Shown here: positions 55,985-64,000 of the stretch, in pieces
How the letters are laid out: each line of letters opens with the position of its first letter
How positions within the stretch are numbered: the stretch's first letter is position 1
IMG/VR virus record: IMGVR_UViG_3300027870_000001
Span: 22,792 to 86,791 of that record
Direction: 5' to 3' (one strand)
From: a virus
Length of the DNA stretch: 64,000 nt
Made by a program: the position numbers and the translations under genes
Notes under the pieces: generated by a model
Database searches by the model: none
Told to the model about the DNA's origin: nothing
The model's input: only the letters and a program-made list of their open reading frames with translations

Positions 55985-56791
55985 GTGCCGAACATCAACA
56001 GCGGAGATCAGCCTGGACCGAGCGGCGGGTCGATCTGCGCGCCGTGGTCGACTCCGGGTGCTCTGGACTGCGTGATCCCCGAGGGTCAACCGGAGCTTGG
56101 CATCAACGCGATCGACGTCGCCTCCGAGGTGCTGTGGGTCCTCTCAGGCCGTCAGTTCGGGATCTGCGTCCGTACCACCCGCCCGGCCGGTCCGGGCTGC
56201 CACGGAGGACCCTGGCCGTCCCTGGCGCTCGGTCAGCAGACCGCGCCCTACGCGGCCGGGGTGCTCGGGGTCGGAGGTCAGCTCGGGCTCCCCGGTCGGC
56301 CATGCGGCTGCTCCGCGAAGTCAGCGGTGAAGCTCCCCGGCCGGGTCGTGTCGGTGATCTCCGTCGTCGTCGACGGCGAGACGCTCGACCCGGGCGACTA
56401 CCGGCTGTCGCGACGTCAGCTCTACCGCACCGACGGTGGCCGGTGGCCGGCGTGCCAGCACCTCGATGCTCGCCCCAACGAGCCCGGCTACTTCGCGGTC
56501 ACCTACCGGCGCGGCCGGGCCATCCCGGTGTCGGGCACCCGGGCCGTGAACGAGTTGGCGTGCGAGCTGGTCAAGGCCCGGCTCGGGGACTCGAAGTGCG
56601 CGCTCCCGAAGCGGGTCCAGACCATCACCCGGCAGGGCATGACCATCGGGCTCCTCGACCCGATGACGTTCCTGGAGAAGGGCAAGACGGGGCTCTACTG
56701 GTGCGACCTGTTCCTGTCGACGTGGAACCCCCGCGGGTACCGTCGGTCGGCGCGCGGCTGGTCCCCGACCGACGTCCGTTCCCGTGGCTGA
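55985..56791 (+). CDS. Head-to-tail connector protein
   Basis: 268 residues, GTG start. CAPWSTPGALDCV, EVLWVLSGRQFG, PCGCSAKSAVKLPGRVVSV, VTYRRGRAIP and a C-terminal FLSTWNPRGYRRSARGWSPTDVR form the well-known actinophage connector family. It builds the ring between portal and tail. The conserved Cys may form disulfides. Confidence 0.86.
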   Translation: MPNINSGDQPGPSGGSICAPWSTPGALDCVIPEGQPELGINAIDVASEVLWVLSGRQFGICVRTTRPAGPGCHGGPWPSLALGQQTAPYAAGVLGVGGQLGLPGRPCGCSAKSAVKLPGRVVSVISVVVDGETLDPGDYRLSRRQLYRTDGGRWPACQHLDARPNEPGYFAVTYRRGRAIPVSGTRAVNELACELVKARLGDSKCALPKRVQTITRQGMTIGLLDPMTFLEKGKTGLYWCDLFLSTWNPRGYRRSARGWSPTDVRSRG

Positions 56792-57281
56792 CTCGAAGCC
56801 GGTCCGCGCCGGTAACTGGCTCCTCGACCGGGCATTGGAGGGCCTCGCCAACCACGACGGTGTGGTCATCCCTGGCACGACGTACTTCACGTTCACGGAG
56901 CCGGCGTGGGACGCAGTGTCGCAAGACATCTCGTCGGACTGCGCCGCGCAGCTCACGGTGTGGGCCCAGCAGGTGTACCCGTCGGCGCCGGTCTTCCCGG
57001 TCCAGGCCCAGTCGCTGATCCGCTGCGGGGTCCCGTGGGTCGGGGTGTACCTCGTGCAGCTCGTGCGCTGCGCGCCGACGATCAACGACGAGGGCGGCAC
57101 CGACCCGGCGGAGGTCGACGCTGCGAACGCGGCGCTCCTCAACGAGGCGTGGTGGATCTCCCAGCGGATCGCCTGCCAGTTCGGGCACGACTGGGAGGGA
57201 ACGATCGGGCTCGTCACCTCGACCGGGGTCCTCGGTGACCGCATGGGCGCCAACATTCCGGTGACGATCGACCTGTCCTGA
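56784..57281 (+). CDS. Head-tail joining / minor head protein, 165 aa
   Basis: GTG start 8 bp before the connector stop. Alpha/beta protein with paired Trp and Cys (CAAQLTVWAQQVYPSAPVFP, VQLVRCAPT) in the position normally filled by a head-tail adaptor or tail-terminator protein. Assignment is by position. Confidence 0.68.
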   Translation: MADSKPVRAGNWLLDRALEGLANHDGVVIPGTTYFTFTEPAWDAVSQDISSDCAAQLTVWAQQVYPSAPVFPVQAQSLIRCGVPWVGVYLVQLVRCAPTINDEGGTDPAEVDAANAALLNEAWWISQRIACQFGHDWEGTIGLVTSTGVLGDRMGANIPVTIDLS

Positions 57282-57282
57282 G

Positions 57283-57301
57283 TGTCGGACCATCACCGAC
57301 A
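57283..57301 (+). terminator. Weak hairpin
   Basis: TGTCGG pairs with CCGACA (6 bp, 7-nt loop) immediately after the joining protein; probably only partial termination. Confidence 0.4.
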
Positions 57302-57318
57302 GTAGCGACAGGCGGCAC

Positions 57319-57324
57319 TACCGT
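57319..57324 (+). promoter_or_regulatory. Leaderless promoter candidate (-10 TACCGT)
   Basis: GCACTACCGTCGACGGGC precedes the ATG at 57333. The CGACGGGCATG end resembles the dyad-promoter starts (GACGGGCATG), but the ACTGT left arm is absent. Confidence 0.5.
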
Positions 57325-57332
57325 CGACGGGC

Positions 57333-57620
57333 ATGACCACCGCAGCAGAACGCAAGGCAGCCCGCGACGCCGAGGAGCAGGCGGCAGCCGCCGCCGACGC
57401 CGATGGCCAGGCCGGTGACCCCAACCCTGACGAGACGCCCGACGACCACCCGGCCGACGACGTCGAGGCCGCACCGCCGGCAGGCAAGCAGTACCTCCTC
57501 CACGTCAACACCCATGGAGGCAAAGCCGGTGAGGTGATGCCCCTCCCCGACAACGAGGAGGTCCGTGCCCTCGCCGCCAAGAAGTGGATCACCGAGTACC
57601 CCTCGACCAGCACCGAGTGA
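57333..57620 (+). CDS. Small virion-region protein, 95 aa
   Basis: Acidic, Asp/Pro-rich N-terminal half, then a compact domain (KQYLLHVNTHGGKAGEVMPL). A small protein between connector and tail-completion genes. No function known. Confidence 0.72.
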   Translation: MTTAAERKAARDAEEQAAAAADADGQAGDPNPDETPDDHPADDVEAAPPAGKQYLLHVNTHGGKAGEVMPLPDNEEVRALAAKKWITEYPSTSTE

Positions 57621-58012
57621 GCAACACCCGCCTCGACCCCGCTGCGCTCGCCCGGCTCAAGTCCCCCAAAGGGATCGTCGCCCAAGGGCTCTACAAGCGT
57701 GGCCTCCGGGTCCAGGCCAAGGCCCGGTCCCTGTGCCCGGTCGACACCGGCCGGCTCCGTGCCTCGATCACCGTCGAGATCATCGAGAAGGCCGGGTACC
57801 TGATCTGCCGCATCGGCACCAACCTGTCCTACGCCCGCGCCGTCCACAACGGCACCGGCATCTACGGATCCTCAGGGGTCCCGATCACCCCGAAGAACGC
57901 CACCGTTCTCCGGTTCAAGCCCAAGGGGTCGACGGCGTTCATCTTCCGCCCGTCGTCCGCTGGCACCAAGCCCCGTCCCTTCCTCCGAGATGCTCTGGGA
58001 GCAGCCCGATGA
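57617..58012 (+). CDS. HK97 gp10-like tail-completion protein
   Basis: 131 residues, GTG start. LYKRGLRVQAKARSLCPVDTGRLRASITVE, YARAVHNGTGIYG and RPFLRDALG fit the HK97 gp10 family (outline). It closes the tail end at the head side. GTGA/ATGA overlaps. Confidence 0.84.
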   Translation: MSNTRLDPAALARLKSPKGIVAQGLYKRGLRVQAKARSLCPVDTGRLRASITVEIIEKAGYLICRIGTNLSYARAVHNGTGIYGSSGVPITPKNATVLRFKPKGSTAFIFRPSSAGTKPRPFLRDALGAAR

Positions 58013-58347
58013 CCACCAAGCAGTTCACCTCACCCGACCCCGACACGATCCCGGACTTCACGTTCAAGCTCGACGACGACACGATCACCGCGTACGGCGA
58101 CGTCCCCGCGGGGGCGCTGCTCAAGCTCGGTGCCGCCGCGGCGCTCGGAGACGAAGGCGGCGGCGAGGCCCTGGTCGCGATGGAATCGTTCATCGCCCTC
58201 GCGCTCCACGAGGAGTCCGCCGCCCTGATCCAGGAGCGCATGAACTCCAAGGACCGCAAGCGGCGCCTCACCCTCGACACCGTGTCCGACATGGTGCAGT
58301 GGCTCGCCGGGATCTACGGCGGAGAAGACGCCCCCCCTACCGAGTAG
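58009..58347 (+). CDS. Tail assembly chaperone G
   Basis: 112 residues, helical C-terminal half, directly before a -1 overlapping frame and the tape measure. Near its end it carries the slippery heptamer CCCCCCT (58332-58338), so a fraction of ribosomes should continue into the -1 frame to give the longer GT fusion. Confidence 0.85.
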   Translation: MTTKQFTSPDPDTIPDFTFKLDDDTITAYGDVPAGALLKLGAAAALGDEGGGEALVAMESFIALALHEESAALIQERMNSKDRKRRLTLDTVSDMVQWLAGIYGGEDAPPTE

Positions 58348-58718
58348 TCGTCAGGCTGGCGCTCGTCGCGCTGCACGACTGGCGCACCTTCGACGGCTGG
58401 TGCGCTGCCCGCGGGGTCGACCCGCGAGGTCTGTCGATGCGACGGTTCGTGGCGCTCATCTGGTTCGCGTGCGTCGAGAACCGCGACGAGGAAGCCACGG
58501 AGAAGTTCCGGGCGTGGCTGTACCAACCGGACCCGTCCGAGGTCGCCCGGCTCCTCAAGCGCACCGGCGACAAGACCCGAGTCAAGCAGGCCCCGTCGTG
58601 GTGGGACGACGACAACGACTCGTGGCTGATCACCGCCCGCAAACCCAAGGCCAGCCCCGCCGCGGACCAGCTCGACGGCCCAGACCATGCCGAGCCAAGC
58701 GACCCTGATCTGGGATGA
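58338..58718 (+). CDS. Tail assembly chaperone T (made by -1 frameshift)
   Basis: This frame has no good start of its own. From the slip site, the -1 frame continues YRVVVRLALVALHDWRTFDG and gives about 126 further residues with a Trp-rich end and an acidic tail. Slip is C-CCC-CCT to CCC-CCC. The G/GT pair coats the tape measure protein during tail assembly. Confidence 0.82.
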   Translation, partial: YRVVVRLALVALHDWRTFDGWCAARGVDPRGLSMRRFVALIWFACVENRDEEATEKFRAWLYQPDPSEVARLLKRTGDKTRVKQAPSWWDDDNDSWLITARKPKASPAADQLDGPDHAEPSDPDLG

Positions 58719-58754
58719 TGACCGGCAACCGACGATTGACCCGGGGAGGCTCGC

Positions 58755-61700
58755 GTGTCGGATGAAATCGTCGGTTCGACCGCTGTAGAGATCCGGGCCA
58801 ACTTCACCAAGTTCGACGCCGACCTCACGAAGGGCGCCGACGCCGCAGCGGCGAAGGCCGGGGCGTCGGTCGCGAAGAAGCTCGGGTCGGGGATCTCGTC
58901 CGGGCTGTCCAAGGTCGGCTCGAAGATCACCAACGGGTTGAAGGGGCCGCTGTCCAAGGTCAGCGGCATGTTCTCCAAGACCGGCCGCGACGCCCAGGCC
59001 GGCCTCAACAAGATCAACACCAACAAGGCCCAGGGTGCCCTCGGGAAGCTCGGCATCTCGGTGAAGGGGCTCCTCGTCTCGTTCGGTGCGCTGTTCGCGG
59101 CGAAGGCCATCTTCAACTGGGCCAAGTCGACCGTGTCGACGTTCCGCACCGTCGGCGCCGAGGTGCTCAAGCTCTCCCGGATCACCGGCACGAACGTCGA
59201 GACGGCGTCGAAGCTGCGGTTCATCGCGCAGCAGTCCGGGATCGACGCCGGCAAGCTGTCCAAGTCGTTCGTGCTCCTCTCGAAGAACATCTCCTCGGGG
59301 GCGGTGGCCAAGCTCGGCATCGACCTCAAGGGCGCGAACGGCAAGATGCTCCCGCTCGACGCGACCCTGTCGAAGCTGGCCGACAAGTTCGCGAAGCTCC
59401 CCGACGGCGTCGCCAAGAACACCCTCGCCGTCAAGCTGTTCGGCAAGACCGGCACCGACCTGATCCCCCTCCTCAACAAGGGGTCCGCCGGGATCGAGGA
59501 GCTCAAGAAGAAGGCCCAAGAGCTGGGCATCGTGCTCACCGAGGACGACGCGAAGGCCCTCAAAGAGGCCACCAAGAACCAGCGGCTGTGGCAGGCCAGC
59601 CTGGAGGCATTGAAGGTCCGCATCGGCCGCGACGTGCTCCCCATCGCGAACTCGTTGACGACCGGGCTGATCGCCACCCTCGGCCCGATCCTCGGTGGGA
59701 TCACGAAGCCCCTGGCGTCCGCTTTCTCGTCGGCGTTCCTGGCCGTCGGTCCGCTCCTCTCGGGGCTCGGCCCGCTGATCGGTCAGATCCTCACCGTGGT
59801 CGCGACCGCGTTCTCCGGGATCGCGACCGCGGCGCAGCCCCTCCTCAAGATCCTGTCGGACATCGCTGGGATCATCGTCAACGTCCTCGGCCCCCCGCTC
59901 GGCACCCTCGGTGGGGTGGTGCGCGGCGTGGCCAACGCCTTCAAGCTGGCCTTCGCTGGGTTCGGGGCCGGGGTTGGTCCGCTCAAGCTCCTCGCCGCTG
60001 CGATGAAGCCCGTGGCCGGGTTCCTCCAGCAGCTCGTAGACAAGATCGGCCACGCCCTCGGGGCCGCTATCAACGTCGTTGGCCCGGCCATCGGTGAGTT
60101 CGTCGCCGGGTTGATCTTCGCGGCCCGGACGGTGCTGCCCCCGCTGATCACCGGAATCGCCGCCTTGATCCAGGGCCTCGCTCCGCTGCTGCCCATCATC
60201 GCCAAGGTGGCCACGCTGATCCTCGGCGTGCTCTCCAGTGCGATCACCGACCTGGCCACCGCCTTTGCCAAGGTGCTGCCCTCGATCACCATCGTGGCCA
60301 CCACCCTGGCCAACGCCTTCGTCGGCGCCATCGGCAAACTGGTCCCGCTCATCGTGAAGCTCGGACCCCTGTTCATCCAGTCGTTCGCGGCGATTCTCAA
60401 GGCCGTGGTGCCCGCCATCGGTGTGGTGGCCAAGGCCCTGCTCTCGGTCGCCCCGCTGTTCAACGTGATCGTGTCCGCCGTGGGTGGGATCCTGACCTCG
60501 CTCCAGCCGATCTTCCCGAAGATCGTGGCCTTGGTGACGACCCTCGCGAAGGCCCTCTCGGGTGCCCTGGTCAAGGTGCTCCCCGTGCTCGCTGACGGGC
60601 TCGGCAAGCTCCTCACCGCCCTCGCTCCGCTGATCCCCGCGGCCGCGCAGATCGCCGTCGCCATGCAAGGTGCGCTGGTCGGGGCGCTGGTCGGGCTGGT
60701 CAAGGTGCTCGCCCCGATCCTGCCGCTCGTGATCAAGGTGGCGGTCACCCTCGGTGGGGCCCTGGCCAAGGCGTTCCAGATGATCGCGCCGCTCATCTCC
60801 GAGGTCGCGAAGATCCTGATCGGCGGGATCTCGAAGATCCTCCCCCCGCTGATCAAGGCGTTCCTCGGGCTGGTGTCCGCCGTGACCCCGCTCATCCCGA
60901 TCGTGGTCCAGGTCGTGTCGGTCGTCGGGAAGGCCCTCCTCACCGCGTTCGTGAAGATCGTCGACGCCGTCGCCCCCTTCCTGCCGATCGTGACCGAGCT
61001 GGCCAAGATCCTCGGTGGCGTGCTCGGTGCCGCCCTCCAGGCCATGGCCCCGATCCTCGCCAAGATCGCCGGGGTATTCGCCGGGGTCCTGTCCAAGATC
61101 CTGCCCATCGTCGCGAAGGCGTTGCTCTCGGTGGTGAAGGCCATCGAGCCGCTCCTCGACCCGAAGATCATCGCCTCGCTGGTCGCCGTGGCCAACCCGT
61201 TCCTGACGCTGTTCGAGGTGCTCGGCCCGGTGCTGCCCGTCGTCGGCAAGCTCGCCGGCATCCTGGTCGGCGCCCTCGGCGGCGCCCTCTCGACCATCCT
61301 GCCGGTCATCGTCAAGCTGGTCCGGGCCTTCGCCGTCGGCCTCGCCCCCGCCCTCCCCCAACTCTCCGACGCCCTGGTCCAGATCGCTGACTCGCTGGTC
61401 CAGGTGCTCCAGGCCGTCATCCCGATCCTGCCGCCCATCATCAAGCTGGCCGCGCTGCTCCTGGAGAAGATCGGCGTCCCGTTGATCATCGTGCTGGCCA
61501 AGGCGTTCGTCGTCCTGGCCGTCGCCCTCGCGAAGGTCGCGACCGTGCTGACCACCGTGATCGGCTGGGCCGCGAAGCTCGTGTCGGCGTTCACCCACCT
61601 CAACTTCGCGAAGATCGCCGCGGACATCGGCAACGCGTTCCTCGCGATCGGCCGGTTCTTCCAGGGGGCACCGGCGAAGATCGGGTCGTTCCTCACCGGG

Positions 61701-62747
61701 CTGCCGGGCATGGTCGGCCGAGGACTGGTCCGGGTCGTGTCGGCCATCGCGACGTGGGCGGGGCAGGCCGGCGGCAAGATCGTCGCCGCCGTGGCGGTGC
61801 TGGGCCCGAAGCTCCTCGGGTTCATCGGCAACGCGATCGCTGCGGCCCCCGGGCTGATGGTCCGGTTCGTCGGTGAGGTCCTCAAGAACGTGGTGACCAT
61901 GCCGTTCAAGCTCACCGCCGCTTTGATCGGGGTGACGGCGGCGCTGCTCAAGGGGATCGTCGACGCCGCGATCCAGGCGCCCGGGAAGTTCATCACCCTC
62001 GTGACGGCCATCGTGTCCGGGGTGCGTGGCATCGGCCGGGCCGTGGGGCGCGCGGCCGTCGGGATCTTCTCCGGGGTGTGGGGTGAGGCCAAGAAGCTCC
62101 CCGGTCAGGTCGCCGGGTTCCTGCTGGAGCTGCCGGGCAAGATCGTGAAGCTCGGAGACGAGTTCTTCACCGCGGCGGTCGGGCTGGGCAAGACCATCAT
62201 CGACGGGCTCCTCGCTGGGCTCGGCGGCGCGGGGAAGGCGATCGGTAGCTTGGCCACCTCGATGGGCAAGGTCATCGGTGATCTCGGCAAGAAGATGATC
62301 AACGGGGTGATCGACGCCTTGAACGATCTGCTCCCCGATCACATCGGGAAGATCGTGGTCGCGGGGCGCACGATCTTCGGTGGGCTCGACCTGCCGAAGG
62401 ACCCGATCCCCCGACTCAAGCTGGCGAAGGGCGGCATCGTTCCGCAAACGCCCGGAGGAGTGCCCTCCGTGCTCGGAGACGGCCGCACGGACGAGGCTGC
62501 TATCCCGCTGCCACCGGGGGTCCTGGAGGGGCTCAAGGCGATTGGGGAAGGCAAGCTCGGTGGAGGCGACGGGATCCACGTCGGCCAGCTCATCCTCGTC
62601 GGCAAGACCACCGCCCAATCCGGGATCGACGTCCTCCAGGCCGCGAAGAAGCGCAAGCACCTCGACAGCGGCACCCGCCGCCGCCCCGGGCTTGAATGGA
62701 CCACGTTCGGAGACGGCTCCCAGGGTTGGAAGAAGACCGCATCGTGA
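58755..62747 (+). CDS. Tape measure protein
   Basis: 1330 residues, GTG start with GGGGAGG upstream. The N-terminal 60 residues are a tape-measure opening (VEIRANFTKFDADLTKG). Residues about 300-1000 are built from hydrophobic repeats of the form APLLPIIAKVATLI, roughly every 40 residues, with many Gly/Ala/Val and long helices. The C-terminal domain includes GLVRVVSAIATWAG and a mixed tail. It sets tail length and helps DNA enter the cell. The repeats produce a 1448-codon spurious frame on the other strand. Confidence 0.93.
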   Translation: MSDEIVGSTAVEIRANFTKFDADLTKGADAAAAKAGASVAKKLGSGISSGLSKVGSKITNGLKGPLSKVSGMFSKTGRDAQAGLNKINTNKAQGALGKLGISVKGLLVSFGALFAAKAIFNWAKSTVSTFRTVGAEVLKLSRITGTNVETASKLRFIAQQSGIDAGKLSKSFVLLSKNISSGAVAKLGIDLKGANGKMLPLDATLSKLADKFAKLPDGVAKNTLAVKLFGKTGTDLIPLLNKGSAGIEELKKKAQELGIVLTEDDAKALKEATKNQRLWQASLEALKVRIGRDVLPIANSLTTGLIATLGPILGGITKPLASAFSSAFLAVGPLLSGLGPLIGQILTVVATAFSGIATAAQPLLKILSDIAGIIVNVLGPPLGTLGGVVRGVANAFKLAFAGFGAGVGPLKLLAAAMKPVAGFLQQLVDKIGHALGAAINVVGPAIGEFVAGLIFAARTVLPPLITGIAALIQGLAPLLPIIAKVATLILGVLSSAITDLATAFAKVLPSITIVATTLANAFVGAIGKLVPLIVKLGPLFIQSFAAILKAVVPAIGVVAKALLSVAPLFNVIVSAVGGILTSLQPIFPKIVALVTTLAKALSGALVKVLPVLADGLGKLLTALAPLIPAAAQIAVAMQGALVGALVGLVKVLAPILPLVIKVAVTLGGALAKAFQMIAPLISEVAKILIGGISKILPPLIKAFLGLVSAVTPLIPIVVQVVSVVGKALLTAFVKIVDAVAPFLPIVTELAKILGGVLGAALQAMAPILAKIAGVFAGVLSKILPIVAKALLSVVKAIEPLLDPKIIASLVAVANPFLTLFEVLGPVLPVVGKLAGILVGALGGALSTILPVIVKLVRAFAVGLAPALPQLSDALVQIADSLVQVLQAVIPILPPIIKLAALLLEKIGVPLIIVLAKAFVVLAVALAKVATVLTTVIGWAAKLVSAFTHLNFAKIAADIGNAFLAIGRFFQGAPAKIGSFLTGLPGMVGRGLVRVVSAIATWAGQAGGKIVAAVAVLGPKLLGFIGNAIAAAPGLMVRFVGEVLKNVVTMPFKLTAALIGVTAALLKGIVDAAIQAPGKFITLVTAIVSGVRGIGRAVGRAAVGIFSGVWGEAKKLPGQVAGFLLELPGKIVKLGDEFFTAAVGLGKTIIDGLLAGLGGAGKAIGSLATSMGKVIGDLGKKMINGVIDALNDLLPDHIGKIVVAGRTIFGGLDLPKDPIPRLKLAKGGIVPQTPGGVPSVLGDGRTDEAAIPLPPGVLEGLKAIGEGKLGGGDGIHVGQLILVGKTTAQSGIDVLQAAKKRKHLDSGTRRRPGLEWTTFGDGSQGWKKTAS

Positions 62748-63220
62748 CGACCTGCGTACGGATCAACGTCGAGTCGACCCTGATCGACGGTGCCCTCACC
62801 GTGAACGGCCTCGTCCTCCACTGCCCGGCGTTCTGCGTCGTCGACGTCACCGACCTGTGGCTCGGCCCCGGGCTCCGCGGTGAGGATCTCCTCATCCCCG
62901 GCCGACAAGGGCGAGTCCCGAAGCCAAAGCGCCGCGACGTCACCGAACGGTCGCTCCCGATGGTCATCGACGGATCCGTCGCCATCGACGGCACCCCGTA
63001 CACCAACGACCGGGCCGGGCTCCGAGCGACCCTGTTCTACCTGCGCGCCAACCTCGGGGAAGGAATGCCGGTCACCGCGTCCCTGTCGCCGCCGCCTGGT
63101 ACCGCCGGCCCTGGCCAGTCCGGGACGGTGCACGTCATGTCGATCACCCCCGGCCAGAAGACCGGCAGCCTCTGGAACGCGACCCTCGACCTGTCGATCC
63201 CGAACGGCGCCCTGTACTGA
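62744..63220 (+). CDS. Distal-tail protein candidate
   Basis: 158 residues, GTG start in a GTGA overlap with the tape measure. Beta-rich. LVLHCPAFCVVDVTDLWLGPGLRGEDLLIPGRQG and IDGSVAIDGTPYTNDRAGLRATL (outline) are like the actinophage minor tail family next to the tape measure. Position supports a distal tail or baseplate hub role. Confidence 0.77.
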   Translation: MTTCVRINVESTLIDGALTVNGLVLHCPAFCVVDVTDLWLGPGLRGEDLLIPGRQGRVPKPKRRDVTERSLPMVIDGSVAIDGTPYTNDRAGLRATLFYLRANLGEGMPVTASLSPPPGTAGPGQSGTVHVMSITPGQKTGSLWNATLDLSIPNGALY

Positions 63221-63221
63221 T

Positions 63222-64000
63222 ATGGCTGTAGCCAACCCAGCCAACGTCGTCGACGACGAGAGCCCAGCCAGTGCCCTCGGCTACAAGCCGAAGTGGTACC
63301 TCTGGAACGACGGCAACGACCACACGTACACCCACCTCGACGAGGACGCAACGGTTCGGATCGTGCTGTGGGGCGGTGCGGCGCTCCCCGCGTGGTCCGG
63401 CCGTGAGGTGCTCTCGTCGTTCTACGCCCAAGCCCACCACAACAACGGCCCCGCTGGGTCCCGGCCACAAAACGGGGTCGAGTCCGGTGGCGCCACCGTC
63501 TACCGGGTAGCCATGAAGACCGGTGAGCGGCTCCGCATCCAACTGGGGGGCCGCCCCACGGTCACCGGGTCACCCTTCGCTTCCTGGGCGAACAGCGGCG
63601 ACATGGACGACTGGCGGCTCGGGCGCATCGTTCACGGCGGCCACGGCGGCGGAGGCATCGGCAGCGGAGGCCACGGCATCTCCCCTGACGAGGCCGCCTT
63701 CGTGTTCGGGCCGCTGTTCGCCGACGACGAAGGTCTCGGCTTCGGTATTCTGCGCCCACCAGACCTGGTCAAGCGGCTCCCATGGCACTCCGCCGGAGGC
63801 GGGGGCGCTACCCGGGTGCTGCACCGTCCGGTCGATGGGGTCGAGCAGGTCATCATCGTGGAACCCGGTGAGGGTGCCCCGTCGCTCAGTTTGTTTTCCT
63901 ACGCCCAGGGCTACGACGGGGACCAACCTGACTTCGCCACTCCGGTCCGCGGCGGCGGACACATCGCACGATTGCGAGACAGCCCGCCATCGCGAGGAGG
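63222..64000 (+). CDS. Minor tail protein (3' end outside window)
   Basis: Starts at ATG 63222, one base after the previous stop, and remains open to the right edge: 259 codons seen. Beta-rich, with a His/Gly-rich loop (VHGGHGGGGIGSGGHG) and WYLWNDGNDHTYTHLDEDATVRIVLWGGAALP near the start. Probably a tail-tip or fibre protein by position; the family is not certain. Confidence 0.75.
   Translation, partial: MAVANPANVVDDESPASALGYKPKWYLWNDGNDHTYTHLDEDATVRIVLWGGAALPAWSGREVLSSFYAQAHHNNGPAGSRPQNGVESGGATVYRVAMKTGERLRIQLGGRPTVTGSPFASWANSGDMDDWRLGRIVHGGHGGGGIGSGGHGISPDEAAFVFGPLFADDEGLGFGILRPPDLVKRLPWHSAGGGGATRVLHRPVDGVEQVIIVEPGEGAPSLSLFSYAQGYDGDQPDFATPVRGGGHIARLRDSPPSRG

Noticed and set aside
58314-62660. 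A 1448-codon open frame on the minus strand
   Set aside because: It is the mirror of the repetitive, GC-biased tape measure gene. Its product is a low-complexity Asp/Glu/Gly/Arg-rich sequence with no domain, and there is no ribosome site.
1-64000. tRNA genes
   Set aside because: No cloverleaf with a T-loop GGTTC-A-CC pattern was found by eye. A tRNAscan run would be decisive.

Overview
This 64 kb window is part of a tailed-phage genome (or a prophage-like element) from a high-GC host, most likely an actinobacterium. The evidence is the very high GC with strong G/C bias at third codon positions, frequent GTG starts, many ATGA/GTGA stop-start overlaps, head-tail connector and tail-tube proteins of the actinobacteriophage type, and many transcripts that appear leaderless. 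The tail genes (tail tube, overlapping tail-assembly chaperones with a -1 frameshift signal, a 1330-residue tape measure, a distal-tail candidate, no sheath) point to a siphovirus. No tRNA, CRISPR array, integrase, DNA polymerase, endolysin or recognisable portal was seen, so the genome continues outside the window.

Layout. 1-5.2 kb: a cupin-like gene, a PP-loop PAPS-reductase-family gene paired with a ParB/Srx-fold gene, and small genes. 5.2-8.7 kb: a small-terminase candidate and the large terminase, whose Walker A motif is split by an intein with class 3 features. 8.7-40.8 kb: dozens of small, tightly overlapping plus-strand accessory genes, most of unknown function, with a few identifiable ones (ASCH, DUF1643, SbcC/SMC-like ATPase, P-loop kinase-like, ADP-ribosyltransferase-like, HNH-like, TGT/DpdA-like, SNF2 helicase, DUF4326, DUF2786). 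One minus-strand gene (19.6-20.1 kb) encodes a lipoprotein with a lysozyme/transglycosylase-like domain. 40.8-50.9 kb: two probable virion proteins, a DEDDh exonuclease, a ParB-family protein, a DUF5131 protein, a methyltransferase-like protein and small genes. 51.2-64 kb: the virion operon, from major capsid protein through tail tube, fibre-like protein, connectors, tail chaperones, tape measure and distal tail to an open tail gene at the right edge.

Regulation. The most striking non-coding signal is a 22-23 bp dyad (ACTGT-type left arm, right arm ending in CTACAGT) found about 20 times between 2 and 50.4 kb, always on the plus strand and always at the head of a gene group or RNA. The right arm holds a -10 box (TACAGT or TACGGT). 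The left arm lies inside the -35/-10 spacer, and several copies have TTGTGC, TTGCGT or TTGCC at -35. In most copies the start codon is 6-8 nt after the -10 box, so the mRNA should be leaderless. The dyad looks like an operator built into a promoter. A further copy without a -10 box overlaps the -35 of the single minus-strand gene. The same promoter type drives three units with no convincing gene: a roughly 475-nt highly structured RNA (36.2-36.7 kb), a roughly 115-nt three-hairpin RNA (31.9-32.0 kb) and a roughly 145-nt unit (19.4-19.5 kb), each ending in a strong hairpin terminator. The large RNA and the operator-promoter family are the best candidates here for undescribed biology. The virion operon lacks the dyad and uses other promoters plus intergenic hairpins.
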